Shown: positions 11,701 through 21,833 of the stretch, piece after piece
Numbering within the stretch: the stretch's first letter is position 1
Layout of the letters: every line of letters starts with the position of its first letter
From: Nyssa sinensis
Lineage: Eukaryota > Streptophyta > Magnoliopsida > Cornales > Nyssaceae
DNA length: 64,000 nucleotides
Direction of reading: 5' to 3'
NCBI GenBank assembly: GCA_008638375.1
Contig: CM018040.1
Location: 32,179,970-32,243,969 of the forward strand
The notes under the pieces: model-generated
Database searches by the model: none
Seen by the model: the letters and a program-made list of their open reading frames with translations, nothing else
What the model was told of the DNA's origin: nothing
Translations under genes and position numbers: made by a program

Positions 11701-13257
11701 ATGAGGGAGTCTTGCTTGCCTGTTGACTACACAGCAGGACTTACTAAAGGAGTTAGAGATGATGGATATAGAAGTGGTTTTGCCAGACTCAGAGCAATAC
11801 TTGCCAATGTGACAGTCAGACTGACGGATTATTGATAAGATTAAGGAGCTGCAGACCCGAGATGAAAAGTTAGCCAAACTCCGAGAAGATGCTGAGACAG
11901 GAAGAAATCCAAAATTTTTTGTTTGGGATGGGGTGTTATGCTTTCAAGACAAAATTTGTGTGCCTAGATGTGCTTGAGATTAAAGAAGAAATCCTTGATC
12001 GGGTGCACAACTCAAAGTTTTCCATACACCTAGGGAACACCAAAATATACTATAATGTCTGAAATACTTACTGGTGGTTAAGCATGAAGAAGGACATAGC
12101 TGAGTTTATAGCACGATGTGTCAAGTGCCAGCAAGTCAAAACCTGAACATCAGAAGCTAAGTGGACTGCTGCAACCACTTCTAATACCTGAGTGGAAATG
12201 GGAGCATATCACCATAGATTTTGTGTCAGGGTTGCCCAGGATGCCGTAGGGGAGTGATTCTATATGGGTGATTGTAGATAGATTGACAAAGACAAGTACA
12301 CTTCCTTGCAACTAAGACAACTCAGACACTAGGAGCGATTAGCGGTGCTCTATATTCGGGAGATTGTTCGGTTACATGGAATCCCAGTTTCTATAGTATC
12401 TGATCGAAACCTAAAATCCGTGTCCCGATTTTGGAGAAGCTTACAGAAAGCAATGGGCACTGAGCTTAGTCTCAGTATCGCCTACCACCTAGAGACGAAT
12501 GGACAGTTTGAGTGAACAATTCAGACCTTAGAGGACAGGCTATGGTTTTGTGTCATGGACTTCAAGGGAAGCTAGGAGAACAACTACCCCTAGTGGAGTT
12601 CACGTACAATAATAGTTATCAATCTAGTATTTGTATGGCACCATATGAGGCATTATACGGCAAGAAGTGCCTGATCTCTTTTGTGCTAGACAGAAGTTGA
12701 GGAAAGGAAGTTGTTCGGCCTAGAAATAGTAGAATAAGCGACAACAAAGATCCAACTGATCAGGCAGCGCTTATTAGCAACTCAAAGCCGCCAAAAGAGT
12801 TATGCCAATGTTCGACCAAGGGAACTGGAATTCGAAGTGGGCGATTTTGTGTTCTTGAAAGTGTCACCTATAAAGGGCGTAGTAAATTTGGAAAGAAAGG
12901 GAAGCTAGGACCTCGCTACATCAGGACCATTTAAGGTCATAGGACGAGTTAGACCTATGGAATACCAACTTGCCCTATCATCAGAGTTGGCACATGTGCA
13001 CAATGTCTTCCATGTTTTTATGTTGATGAAGTATTAACATTATCCAAACCAAGTGGTTAAGCACGAGCCCCTGGATGTCAAGATGATCTGACTTATATTG
13101 AGTAGCCAATATAGATCATGGATCGCTAGGAGCAAGTTTGGCGGAAAAAGACTATTCCACTAGTGAAAGTGCTGTGGAGGAATCATCGGATCAAGGAAGC
13201 CACTTGGGAGTGAGAGGTTGAGATTCGTGCCAAGTACCCACAACCTTTTGCAATGTG
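11701..13257 (+). pseudogene. Integrase with C-terminal chromodomain-like segment of element A, decayed
   Basis: Fragments in all three frames: the zinc-finger end 'CVKCQQVK' near 12120, core pieces 'WVIVDRLTKTST', 'IPVSIVSDRNL' (aspartate of the DDE triad kept) and 'HLETNGQFE' (glutamate region kept), then '[10 protein letters not shown]' near 12650. Near the end 'KVLWRNHRIKEATWE' followed by 'IRAKYPQPF' is the usual end of plant chromovirus integrases. Stop at about 13257, 30 bases before the polypurine tract. Many frameshifts and stops. Confidence 0.8.
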
Positions 13258-13286
13258 AAATACGCCAAGTTTGGGGACCAAACTTT

Positions 13287-13302
13287 CCTAAGGGGGGGAG
13301 GA
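13287..13302 (+). other. Polypurine tract of element A
   Basis: Purine run AAGGGGGGGAGGA directly before the 3' LTR start TGTAATAACCC at 13303; primes plus-strand DNA synthesis. D has AAGGGGGGTAGAA and F has AAGGGGGAAAAAA at the same position. Confidence 0.8.
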
Positions 13303-13720
13303 TGTAATAACCCGACCCAATTAGCCAAACTAAATTACTGTAACGACGCTTTTATGAGCTTAAATATACATTAATTTATTCTACATTTTAAATTGAAACT
13401 AGTAGGCCGTAAATGTTAAATTTATTACACGAAGAAATTGGGCAAATTAGAGTGATACGCGAATAAAATGAACTTAATTACAAATTTGTCGATCAATGCG
13501 ATGCATTTTTAGTATAAATAAAACAACATGTAATGTGTTAAAAACAAAGGTTTTTCGGCATAAAAATTTAACATACAAAATTAAAAATCAAGGCGAGAAT
13601 ACGAAGGGATTTTTAAAACAATTAAGACCCAACTTAAAATTCTGAAAAATAATGCTAAAAATTTCTAAACAAGGCATAAAAGGGAAAAATGGGAAAAATG
13701 AGGCAAAAAGAGTGGCCAAA

Positions 13721-13784
13721 GGGTTTGAACCCAAGACCAAGAAAGAAGAGAAATCTAAAGCCCAAAAAAATGCCAATTGGGCTA
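13721..13784 (-). other. Antisense tRNA-like module (proximal), 3' LTR of A
   Basis: Minus strand TAGCCCAATTGGCA (A box) then GGGTTCAAACCC (B box, matching GGTTCRANNCC), 64 bases end to end. Position in the LTR is about 420-480 bases from its start, like the copy at 2445-2509. Confidence 0.5.
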
Positions 13785-15131
13785 CATGCACTTTTGTGCA
13801 ATATAATGCATAAGATAACTATATATGCCCTAATAAGTCCCAATTTTACCATGCTCAAAATTGAGGTGCTAGCACTCTATTGGGCCACGTCCCAACCAAT
13901 TGCATTGCATGCAACACCTTAGCTTATGTCAGTCCTACATGTACATATATATATATATATATGTGTGTATCTATATATGATGACATGTATATATAGACCT
14001 ATAGTGCGTGTGTTGTGCATGCATTACATGAACAGACTTAAGGTGTATAGTGTGTGTATTGTGTCCATGTGCGAGTAGAGAGAGAAAGAGAGAAACTGAA
14101 GGAAAGAAAAAGAATAGAAGAAAAATGAGGAAAGAAGAAAGTTGCATGCACTTTGATGACTTGAATTGGGTTCCAGTAGCCTGAAAAAAGAGAGAGAGGA
14201 ACCACCATTTGAAGGTATAAGACTTGAAATCTGAATTTCTACTCTTAAGGAAGCATGACTATTCTAGCATCATTTTGATCATTATAGACTCAGGTTTGCA
14301 TACATGTAGCTACAGGATATAAAATCAAAACAAAGGAGTGAATTAACACAGTCTAAAATAGGAAACATTTAAAGGACAGCTATTGTTGTACCTTCAAAAA
14401 CACAGATCTGAACCGAGGTGAAGTAAACTTGTTTATGACATTTAGAAATGAAACTAGAAACTACAAGGGCTGTAGAAACCCTAGGCCATGACCCAAAAAC
14501 CTAACAAATGGCCATGAAAAATTGAATTGCAGCCACGGGTATGAAAACCCTTCTCTCCAAAATGAACACCAAAGTTGGTTTTTGGATCGGGGATTGACTC
14601 CCTATAGTATAAGGGTCATCATAGACCAAACCCTATCCATTTTTATGAAGAAATGAGCATGAATGAAGCAAATTTCAGAATCCACCATGAACACTCGACC
14701 AAGCTCTTGAGCTCATCACAATGCCCCAAACCAATGCCAAATGAACCCCCATTTACTAGGATTTCATAAGAACAAAAAGCAGTCAAAATGGAGTTCTAAC
14801 ACTCCACAAAATAAAAAGTATTTGAATCCCGCAATTAGGGCAACCCAGTATAGGGCAAAGGGGAAGACGATAAACAGTGGAGGGTCGATCTCTGGTTGGA
14901 TCCGGGTTCGGGTCGAGACCCGACTCATCGCATAAAAGGTCTTAGTTGAATGGTGCCATATTGAAGGTCAGTCTAATTTTAAAACTGAAATGGCTCTGTT
15001 TGGCTATGTAGATAATAAATCGGATTTAATATGCCTCAAATAGAACAGGGATATCCTACCCCTGAATAGGACCTTATCCACTGTTTGCCTTTTGAAAAAT
15101 CAGAAAACAAAATGCACGACTTGTGGCCAAT

Positions 15132-15198
15132 GGGTTTCGACCCACTGACGTGTACGTGCGTGTGAGCCCTAAACCCACGCGTGGAAACCACTGTGCCA
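15132..15198 (-). other. Antisense tRNA-like module (central), 3' LTR of A
   Basis: Minus strand TGGCACAGTGG (A box) and GGGTCGAAACCC (B-box-like), 67 bases, matching the 5' LTR copy at 3857-3923 with a few changes that leave both boxes recognisable. Confidence 0.5.
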
Positions 15199-15781
15199 CT
15201 GAGGCATTTGTTTAAAATAAATATATAACACTATAATTAAATTAATTAAAATAATTTAATTAATTTAAAATTAATAAAATATTACCGAAGTTCGAATAAA
15301 ATAAAAAGATAGTGTAACCTAACATTTTTGGCTATTCCAAACTCAATGACGGAGTCCAAAATATGAAATTAAATCCCAAAAAATATGAATGGATGAACTG
15401 GATTAATCCCAAAAATGTCTTAAAGGTCAAATAATGATACCAAACGACCCCCCAAAAATTATGAAAATACATACTTCAGAGTTTTTCGACGTTTCAAATC
15501 CAACGGTGAAATCCGTTTTGCCAAATTAAATATCTAAAATATTGATACATGAAATGGGACTACTTTTTAGGATACATTAAAAATACGAAGATGCTACCAA
15601 GAGGGGGAAAATAAACCCATGGACTAAAAATATGGCACATGAGGTTAAAAGATAGTAAATTCATAAATAAAATCAGGTTAAGTTTATGAATATTGAATTA
15701 TATTTCCTAATTATAGGTTCTTCCAAGGGAAAGGAAAAAGAAGTATGATTCCTCGTGAAAGGAGAAGAAGCTATTTTTGAA

Positions 15782-16772
15782 GTAAGTAAACCCAAACTTT
15801 AACATGTGGTGTTCGTAGCCATGTTACAGTTTATTTCTATGATGCTGCCAATTTGTAATCCATGCACACCTGGCATTGTTGATCTCTACAATTTAATGCT
15901 TGTCCTATATTGTGGATTTGTTAAGAATTTGATTGCCAATATCCTACATGATTATTTGTTCATTTATATACCTTATTTGGATATTGGAAAAGTTTTATAC
16001 CTCGCACTGCTGAGAATTTGCTATTCCATAAATATGTACATCGCTTGTGAAATTTTGACGATCATGATATTATTTTGAATGCTTGGAGTTGTGATCAGTC
16101 ACAATGTCCATCTAATTCATAGATGCTTGGGGATCTATGGGTCAGTGTTTGGGAATGATACCCAATGCCTAGTCCTTGGAGGACATGATATATGTAAAGA
16201 GCTCTAGTGCTATTGAGTAGTCTGAAGGGGGAGTGGACCTAGATGAGTGCTTTTGAGGGTATATTGGGCACTATATGTGACAGCATCTGTTCTGTTAGTA
16301 TCTCATATTATTTATTGATTCTGATGATGCACTCATAGATTATTGATATGCTTTGCAAGCCTATCTTTGGATATGTTGATGATGTACTCTTTGATTATAG
16401 ATACACCTTGTGAGCCTATCCTTGGATTATATATTGATTTTGATTGATGATACGCTTGCTTGCCTATCTTTAGACTCGAATTGTTATGTTGTGATTTGTG
16501 GTAGCCTAACTATTGTATAGGCTAATCCCTGTTGTTGATTTGTTATTCTACCTTAGGATGTGCCTTTAGGACCTACGAGTCGTTTTATTGATTCACATTC
16601 TTAGGTGACTGGCTACTATGATGTTCTATCATTTGCATGCTATTGAGATATTATCCTCTGCTTGCTATTGTCATTTATCTTTCTTTTGAACTAACCTTGA
16701 CCCATGACAGAATGAAGAGTTTACTTACTGAGCTAAATTAGCTCACTTTAGATATCTTATATTTTTTTCCAG
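15782..16772 (+). other. Intron-like interval in the 3' LTR of A
   Basis: Donor GAA|GTAAGTAAA at 15782 and acceptor ATTTTTTTCCAG|G ending 16772, 991 bases, with a 17-base palindrome 27 bases before the acceptor. Same donor/acceptor layout as B, C and F. The interval also has an open 90-codon frame (15806-16078) without recognisable protein features. Confidence 0.4.
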
Positions 16773-17148
16773 GAAAACAAGTTGCAGAAGGACCAGCAGG
16801 CGTACATATTGAGTAGACGCCACGTACTGTTGTAGGTTATCCTTTTGCAAGTACAGTGGATGCTTTTGCTAAGTAATGTAATAGACTAAGTACAAAGTAG
16901 TCTTAATTCTCCCATGTGTCCACGTCCTTGGGTATGTTGATTTTGAGGATCTGTTATTAAACATTTATTTTTATTTTGGCATGTACAAGTATACTCTGAT
17001 GATGATAATGGATTAGCTAATGTCATAACATGAAATATTAATGATTAATTAAGTAATGTTTAAGATCCTTTGGCAGGGGAAGGCTCGGGGGCCGCTGCTC
17101 GTAGTCACAGGCCCTTAATCCATACAGGACGGGTTACAGGTAGTGACA

Positions 17149-17264
17149 CACTTTATCATGGAAGTGGCTACCACCGGAGCCTACCCGATAACCCTTTGAT
17201 CTTTCTGTTCTTGATAGGTAGCGAAGGATGGGAGGCCCCTTCTTATCAAAAAGAGCAACATTAA
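17149..17264 (+). repeat. LTR of element K, 3' part (copy 1)
   Basis: After element A the K LTR resumes. 'GTGGCTACCACCGGAGCC' (17163-17180) and 'GTTCTTGATAGGTAG' (17206-17220) match the second K LTR at 17631-17698. It ends GAGCAACAT near 17262, where a second LTR begins directly. Confidence 0.7.
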
Positions 17265-17728
17265 CCACAAATTGACTACGATAGTTCAGAGTTACCGAGG
17301 CAAGACACGAGTCTGCCAAGAGTTCTTCAATGTACAAATCTTGGTGTAATCAATTCATTCAGCTAAACCATGTACAAACATTTCAGAGGTGAAGGATTCA
17401 AAGCTTATCACTACCTTCCACAAGCTACCGACCTCAAAATAAGGAACTAGAGTTCTATATAGAAACTACTACTTTCGGATATCTTCGAATCCCTGATTTT
17501 ATGGCTCTTAATCGGACTTAGCTTTGGATATCTACAGCCTATAAATAAGATCCAAAGGTATGCTTTTAGTTGATGTACAATTTTTCTCTTAAATTATAGT
17601 CACTTCTTTGTTACTAACTTTATTATCTGAGTGGCTACCACCGGAGCCTTCCCGGTGATCCTCTCACTTCATGTTCTTGATAGGTAGTTCGGGAGGAGAG
17701 GCCTTTAAACTAGAAAAGAGCAACATCA
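17262..17728 (+). repeat. Second LTR copy of element K
   Basis: Aligns with 1674-2025 plus 17149-17264: TATAAATAAGA at about 17542, TTACTAACTTTATTATC at 17619, and the GTGGCTACCACCGGAGCC block. It ends CAACATCA at 17728, one base before a TTTGGCG primer-site start, exactly as in H. It follows copy 1 with no internal sequence between. Confidence 0.7.
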
Positions 17729-17729
17729 G

Positions 17730-17796
17730 TTTGGCGTCATTTGTGGGAACGACAATCGTTCTCATTATCTTTCATCAACAAAAAACCTATTGTCTT
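17730..17796 (+). other. Primer-binding site and start of the internal region, element K
   Basis: TTTGGCGTCATTTGTGGGAA begins one base after the LTR end. H has TTTGGCGCCGTCTGTGGGAA at the same place. TGGCGCCGT fits the complement of the tRNA-Asp 3' end for nine bases; K has a T at the sixth base. The internal region is cut at 17797 by reversed LTR J. Confidence 0.65.
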
Positions 17797-18525
17797 TGTC
17801 ATGAGCCCGAAACCCACCCTGCGCAACTGCCACCCCTCTGCCCGGGAATTGAAGGGTGGTCCGAAAGTGGCAGTGCTAGACGGCAGTGTAGACTTGATCT
17901 TAAATACATAAAAGAGGTTTTGCGAAAGTGTGAAAACCTTTTTTTTCTGCATGTCTGCCCGGAACAACCACTCACACGGTACAATTCACAAATATACAGA
18001 GTTTACTAAATATATAGAGCTTCTTGTAAACATGCTAAATATTTAAAACATAAACATATTACATGATCATTGTCCTCGGGGACTTAATTATATAACTTGT
18101 CCAAAATAGATACTATAAAAGTATTGATGATCTACTCGTCTTGACATTCCCAAATCTTATCTACTAAAACCCGTCCTTAACTAATTTCACATATAACCAA
18201 AATCCTAACACAAGCGTAGAGCCCCTGAACACCCTTCTTTAATACGGGTAAGGCTCTCATTCATCCTCGTTACATGAAAAGTCATGGCTAATAAATCCAT
18301 GTGTGATTTATGAAAAGCTCGTTAGTAATTTCGGCACCTTGTCATGGGTTTTCAACTCGTAATGGGTTAAGTATAAGAGAGTGTATAAAACAATCACTAC
18401 CAATTGCTTGTACACTTCAAATACAGAACACATGAATCTTAAAATAAATAGCATAAAGCATTCAAGGCATTCAGGCTAGGCATTTAGTTCATCAAATATA
18501 GAATACAGGGTTGAATTTTCAAAAA
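17797..18525 (-). repeat. LTR fragment J, reversed
   Basis: Starts TGTCATGAGCCCGAAACCC, the reversed LTR terminus with a CG-to-TG decay, and follows the layout of solo LTR B (for example 'AATGGGTTAAG', 'CACTACCAATTGCTTGTACACTT', read in two pieces, as in B near 5900). Similarity fades around 18525. Roughly the last 0.7 kb of an LTR; the rest is lost. Confidence 0.7.
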
Positions 18526-18785
18526 ATAGACAGTGCAGGCAGCCAATGCCCATTGGTATTACATGGTGACCAATTGGCACTCAGAGGGAAAAAAACCCCC
18601 TATGTGTGCTGATCAACACTCAGGGGGTTGAGGGACATTTTTGTCTTTTCTTATTTTTTTGCCTATCCAACTAGTTTCCTACCTATCCGATGTATACACC
18701 CTAACATTTCCTCTTTATTCAAATGTAAATAACCATAAAATTACTCAATTATCCTATTTAAAATAACTCAAAATTATAGCATGGA
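18526..18785. other. Unassigned stretch with three palindromes
   Basis: Between LTR J and LTR C. CCAATG-CC-CATTGG at 18543-18556 is a perfect inverted repeat, CCAATTGG follows near 18570, and 18594-18629 is AACCCCCT ... AGGGGGTT around an inner GTGT ... ACAC pair. The rest is AT-rich. I see no coding sequence and no known element. Confidence 0.5.
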
Positions 18786-20473
18786 TGTAATACCCCGACC
18801 CGAATTAGGGACTATCAAGCTGTTGTGTTAAAGTTAGAAATCGACGCCTCTAGTAACGAGGTCGGTGTCGACCCCGACGCACGAACTTTTAAGTAAGTGT
18901 CCTGAAAAGTCAGGATGACTGTACATCACTTTCGTTGCAATCACCAACATGTCGATTTTGATGATAATTATATTTTCACGTCAACTACCGATTGTTGATA
19001 CGAGTACGAGAATTTGGGCACGTATTACGAGGATACGAAGATTAGTACAAGATAATACATTTAAGAAAATAATTAATTTTTAAAGTAATTAATTATTTTA
19101 AGTATAAGAAATAAATTGTAACAATTAATATACATAATTAAATACAAAAATATATATACTGTATAAATAATTATAACCTTAAATATATATATAATTATAC
19201 ATGAATATATATATGTGTATGTGTATGCATGCATGCATGTGTGCCAAAATATGTATGTATGAAATGTATGTATAATAGAGCATGCTATTGTCCAAAGTGT
19301 ACAAAAGTGAGAGAGGTGTGTGTATTATCCAAGGGTATTAAGGTTGAGCCATGTATATATACATATATATATGTATATATATGTGAGTCAAACACCACAC
19401 ACACACACAACCGGCCACTCATGGCCTGCCCAACAGTGGAATTCAGACCCACTCATGAAGAAGCCTGAAATTGGCTAACCCAAATGGAGGGGCAATCAGA
19501 ATTTGCCATGATTTCTTCTCCTTATACAAAATACATGGTGCTTATACACACAAAACACAACCATCCGAGAGTGAGGGAGAGATTGAAGGAGTTTCTAGGA
19601 CATTCAGAAGTGGGAAGCAAGGAGCAAAGGAGAGAGAAACAGTTTGGAACAAGGTAAACCCACAAAACACTTGAATTTCTCTCTCTAGAATTCCTATACG
19701 TATGAGTTGTTTTAGCCCTTGATTTTTGTATATATGATGTTTAAAGTATATAGACGTGAACAAAGCATGAAGATCTCAACTAGAAACACCTCAGAAACAT
19801 CAGCCGTACACACGGCAGCCATGGATGACCTTGCTTGAAGCAGGTCTGAACCAACTTTCCCTAAACCAAATTTGGTTTATCAAGACCTCAAGAAGACCCT
19901 AAGAGCATCCCAAAAACATATATACTCGATCAAAAATCCCAAAGAAAGACCTCCAAACATGAACTTGCAGGTTACGGGTTTACAACCCAAACCTTTAAAC
20001 TCGCATGTAAACCAACATCCATGAATGGGATTTGAATCCTCATGAAGAGAGGATCAAAATAAACCCAACCTCACTAAAAATGATGGAGAAATGACCATGA
20101 ACGACCCATGAACAGGTTCGGATTATCGTGGCTTAAACCGAGCTTTTAAGCTACCTTCGAATCTCCAAATGAATGCCAAGATGATCCTTAAGATGTTAGA
20201 AACATTTTAGGTTGAAAACAGCAACAAATAACTTGGCCAAAATCCACGAAATAGAAGAAACATGAAAACTGTAACTAGGGTTACAGTGGGGATGAAATGA
20301 GGAAGAAGACAGTGAGTTGGCTCGGTCTGTTGAATCTCCGTGTCGACTCGGACGCGTGGCAGCCCCTGGGCTTGCCACCGAATTAATGGAGCGACGTCGT
20401 TTAGGGCCTAAGTATGTATATATATGTATACGGTTAAATTTTAAAAGAAAAAGGGAAGGATTTGCGGTCAGTG

Positions 20474-20526
20474 GGGTTCGAACCCCTGACCCCCACGCGC
20501 CCACGCACGCCCTTTCCACTCGGCCA
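20474..20526 (-). other. Antisense tRNA-like module 1 in LTR C
   Basis: Minus strand TGGCCGAGTGG (perfect A box) and GGGTTCGAACCC (perfect B box), 53 bases end to end, close to the 55 of a standard tRNA. The B-box arm extends to a long hairpin, GGTCAG ... CTGACC around GGGGTTCGAACCCC, with one unpaired T. The best preserved module of the window. I do not call a tRNA gene because the acceptor arms pair only partly. Confidence 0.6.
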
Positions 20527-20617
20527 CGCACTCACGTGTGCCCTATATGCGAACAGAATATATATATTATACATATAAAATGAAACAGAAAATAAAAAGG
20601 TGCATTTGCACCTTACA

Positions 20618-20671
20618 GGACTCGAACTCGGAATGTATGGGGAGGGAGGTGACACGCTGGCCAGCATGCCA
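20618..20671 (-). other. Antisense tRNA-like module 2 in LTR C
   Basis: Minus strand TGGCATGCTGG (A box, one mismatch) and GAGTTCGAGTCC (B box), 54 bases, about 145 bases beyond module 1. Two tandem modules occur only in this LTR. Confidence 0.5.
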
Positions 20672-21325
20672 CCCTATTCAACCTGTCCCATATTCCCCCT
20701 AATATATATATATACTATACCTATTAAATTAATTTAATTAAATGAAATTAATTAAATTAAATACTCCGAAATGGCCCGTTGTCCAAAAATTACAAGTTAT
20801 ATATGTAACCTTACTATCTCGGACCTTCTGAGTCCATTGGTGAGGTCTGTGACATGAGATGAGGCCCCGAAAAATTTAAGACCCCTAAAAATGTCAAAAT
20901 GACCAAATTGCCCTTCCCCCTAAACAAGTCAAACGAAGTTCGAATTAAACAAATAAATAGTGTATCCTTACTATTTTGGATACTCTGAGCTGATGGTAGG
21001 GTCCATTTTGCAAGACGGGACCCGAAAAAAATAAAGACACGTAAAGGGGTAAAATGACCAAATTACCCCTAGTACACCAAAAGCCAAATTAAACCAAAGA
21101 AGGTCTAAACTGACTTTCTTCGATGCTCCGGACTCAATGGTAGAGTCTATTCGACCAAAAGAAATGTCTAAAATAAAGATACATAAAATTTGATGAATAG
21201 CATCTGTCAGATGACTATAAAGTAAAGTAATGCCAAAGTACTAATCTACGGCATATACGAGGACATGACAACACATCAACCTTAGAATAAAAATTTCTAA
21301 CTCATAAATTGATCTTAGGTGAATT

Positions 21326-21622
21326 ATGGAAGAACAACGACCCAAGTACACGATCATGACCAAGGCCCAAAGGGCCAAAGACCCAAAGCAACAGGCTTTC
21401 ATGCAAGAACTGTTGCATCGACAGAGGGTGATCGACAGATTTGTCAGGATAGCCAAGGCGACAGAGGTCATCTCGGTAAGCCCCTTCATGTTCAAATCAC
21501 CCACCAAGGCCATGGTGGCAGAAGCTAAAAAGAAGAAGGAGGAAAAAAGGAAATTGGAGGAGGAAAGAGAGAACACGGAAACCTTAGCCGAATGGCGTCG
21601 CAGGTATTATTATTATCATTAA
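21326..21622 (+). CDS. 98-aa charged ORF inside LTR C, unknown
   Basis: ATG at 21326 opens a 98-codon frame with basic and acidic residues alternating in its second half ('EAKKKKEEKRKLEEER'), likely helical or coiled coil, and a 'RRRYYYYH' end. The stretch is more GC-rich than its surroundings and has no counterpart in the related LTR B, whose sequence runs directly across this spot. It could be a captured exon. No family recognised. LTR-internal position means it could be translated from LTR transcripts, but that is unproven. Confidence 0.35.
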   Translation: MEEQRPKYTIMTKAQRAKDPKQQAFMQELLHRQRVIDRFVRIAKATEVISVSPFMFKSPTKAMVAEAKKKKEEKRKLEEERENTETLAEWRRRYYYYH

Positions 21623-21833
21623 GAACATAAGTTACTAGATCTGTAATACAGCTATAAGTCGGACAGGTATAAAGATTTAGGCTTCTCACAATCTACACTT
21701 AGTGAGTTATGAAGTTGATTGAGTACATATGAAATTTATGGAATCTTCATAAATCTTGATAGGCTAAGGAAAGAGAAAGGTAAAGGGAAGGCGCCTCAAT
21801 AGAGCTAACCCTAAAGGACCGAGGTGAGTAATC

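Larger units (their letters stand above)
2026..17148 (+). mobile_element. Element A, long-LTR chromovirus-type Ty3/gypsy retrotransposon, decayed
   Basis: Complete outline: 5' LTR 2026-4488, primer-binding site, gag, protease, reverse transcriptase, RNase H, integrase with a C-terminal chromodomain-like segment, polypurine tract, 3' LTR 13303-17148. Flanks are AACTT (2021-2025) and CACTT (17149-17153), a 4-of-5 target duplication, inside the LTR of K. Every coding domain has stops or frameshifts, so it is dead. The gag is split by solo LTR B. The initiator-Met primer site, domain order and chromodomain point to the Tekay/Del side of plant chromoviruses; the exact lineage is an inference. Confidence 0.88.
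13303..17148 (+). repeat. 3' LTR of element A, full length
   Basis: TGTAATAACCCGACCC to GGTAGTGACA, 3846 bases. It keeps the 1.4 kb lost from the 5' LTR. Order of parts: proximal tRNA-like module 13721-13784, TA/TG block near 13940-13990, purine-rich block 14070-14150, central tRNA-like module 15132-15198, AT-rich block 15220-15290, GGACTC-type repeats at about 15345 and 15490, intron-like interval 15782-16772, palindrome TGAGCTAAATTAGCTCA 16729-16745. Sequence differs clearly from the 5' LTR, so the insertion is old. Confidence 0.9.

Noticed and set aside
15806..16078. 90-codon frame rich in Ile, Leu and Tyr in A 3' LTR
   Set aside because: Lies in the intron-like part, not kept open in D; AT-rich composition suffices to explain it.
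20474..20526. Functional nuclear tRNA gene
   Set aside because: A and B boxes are perfect but acceptor arms pair only in part and no clear anticodon arm fits; kept as tRNA-like module only.
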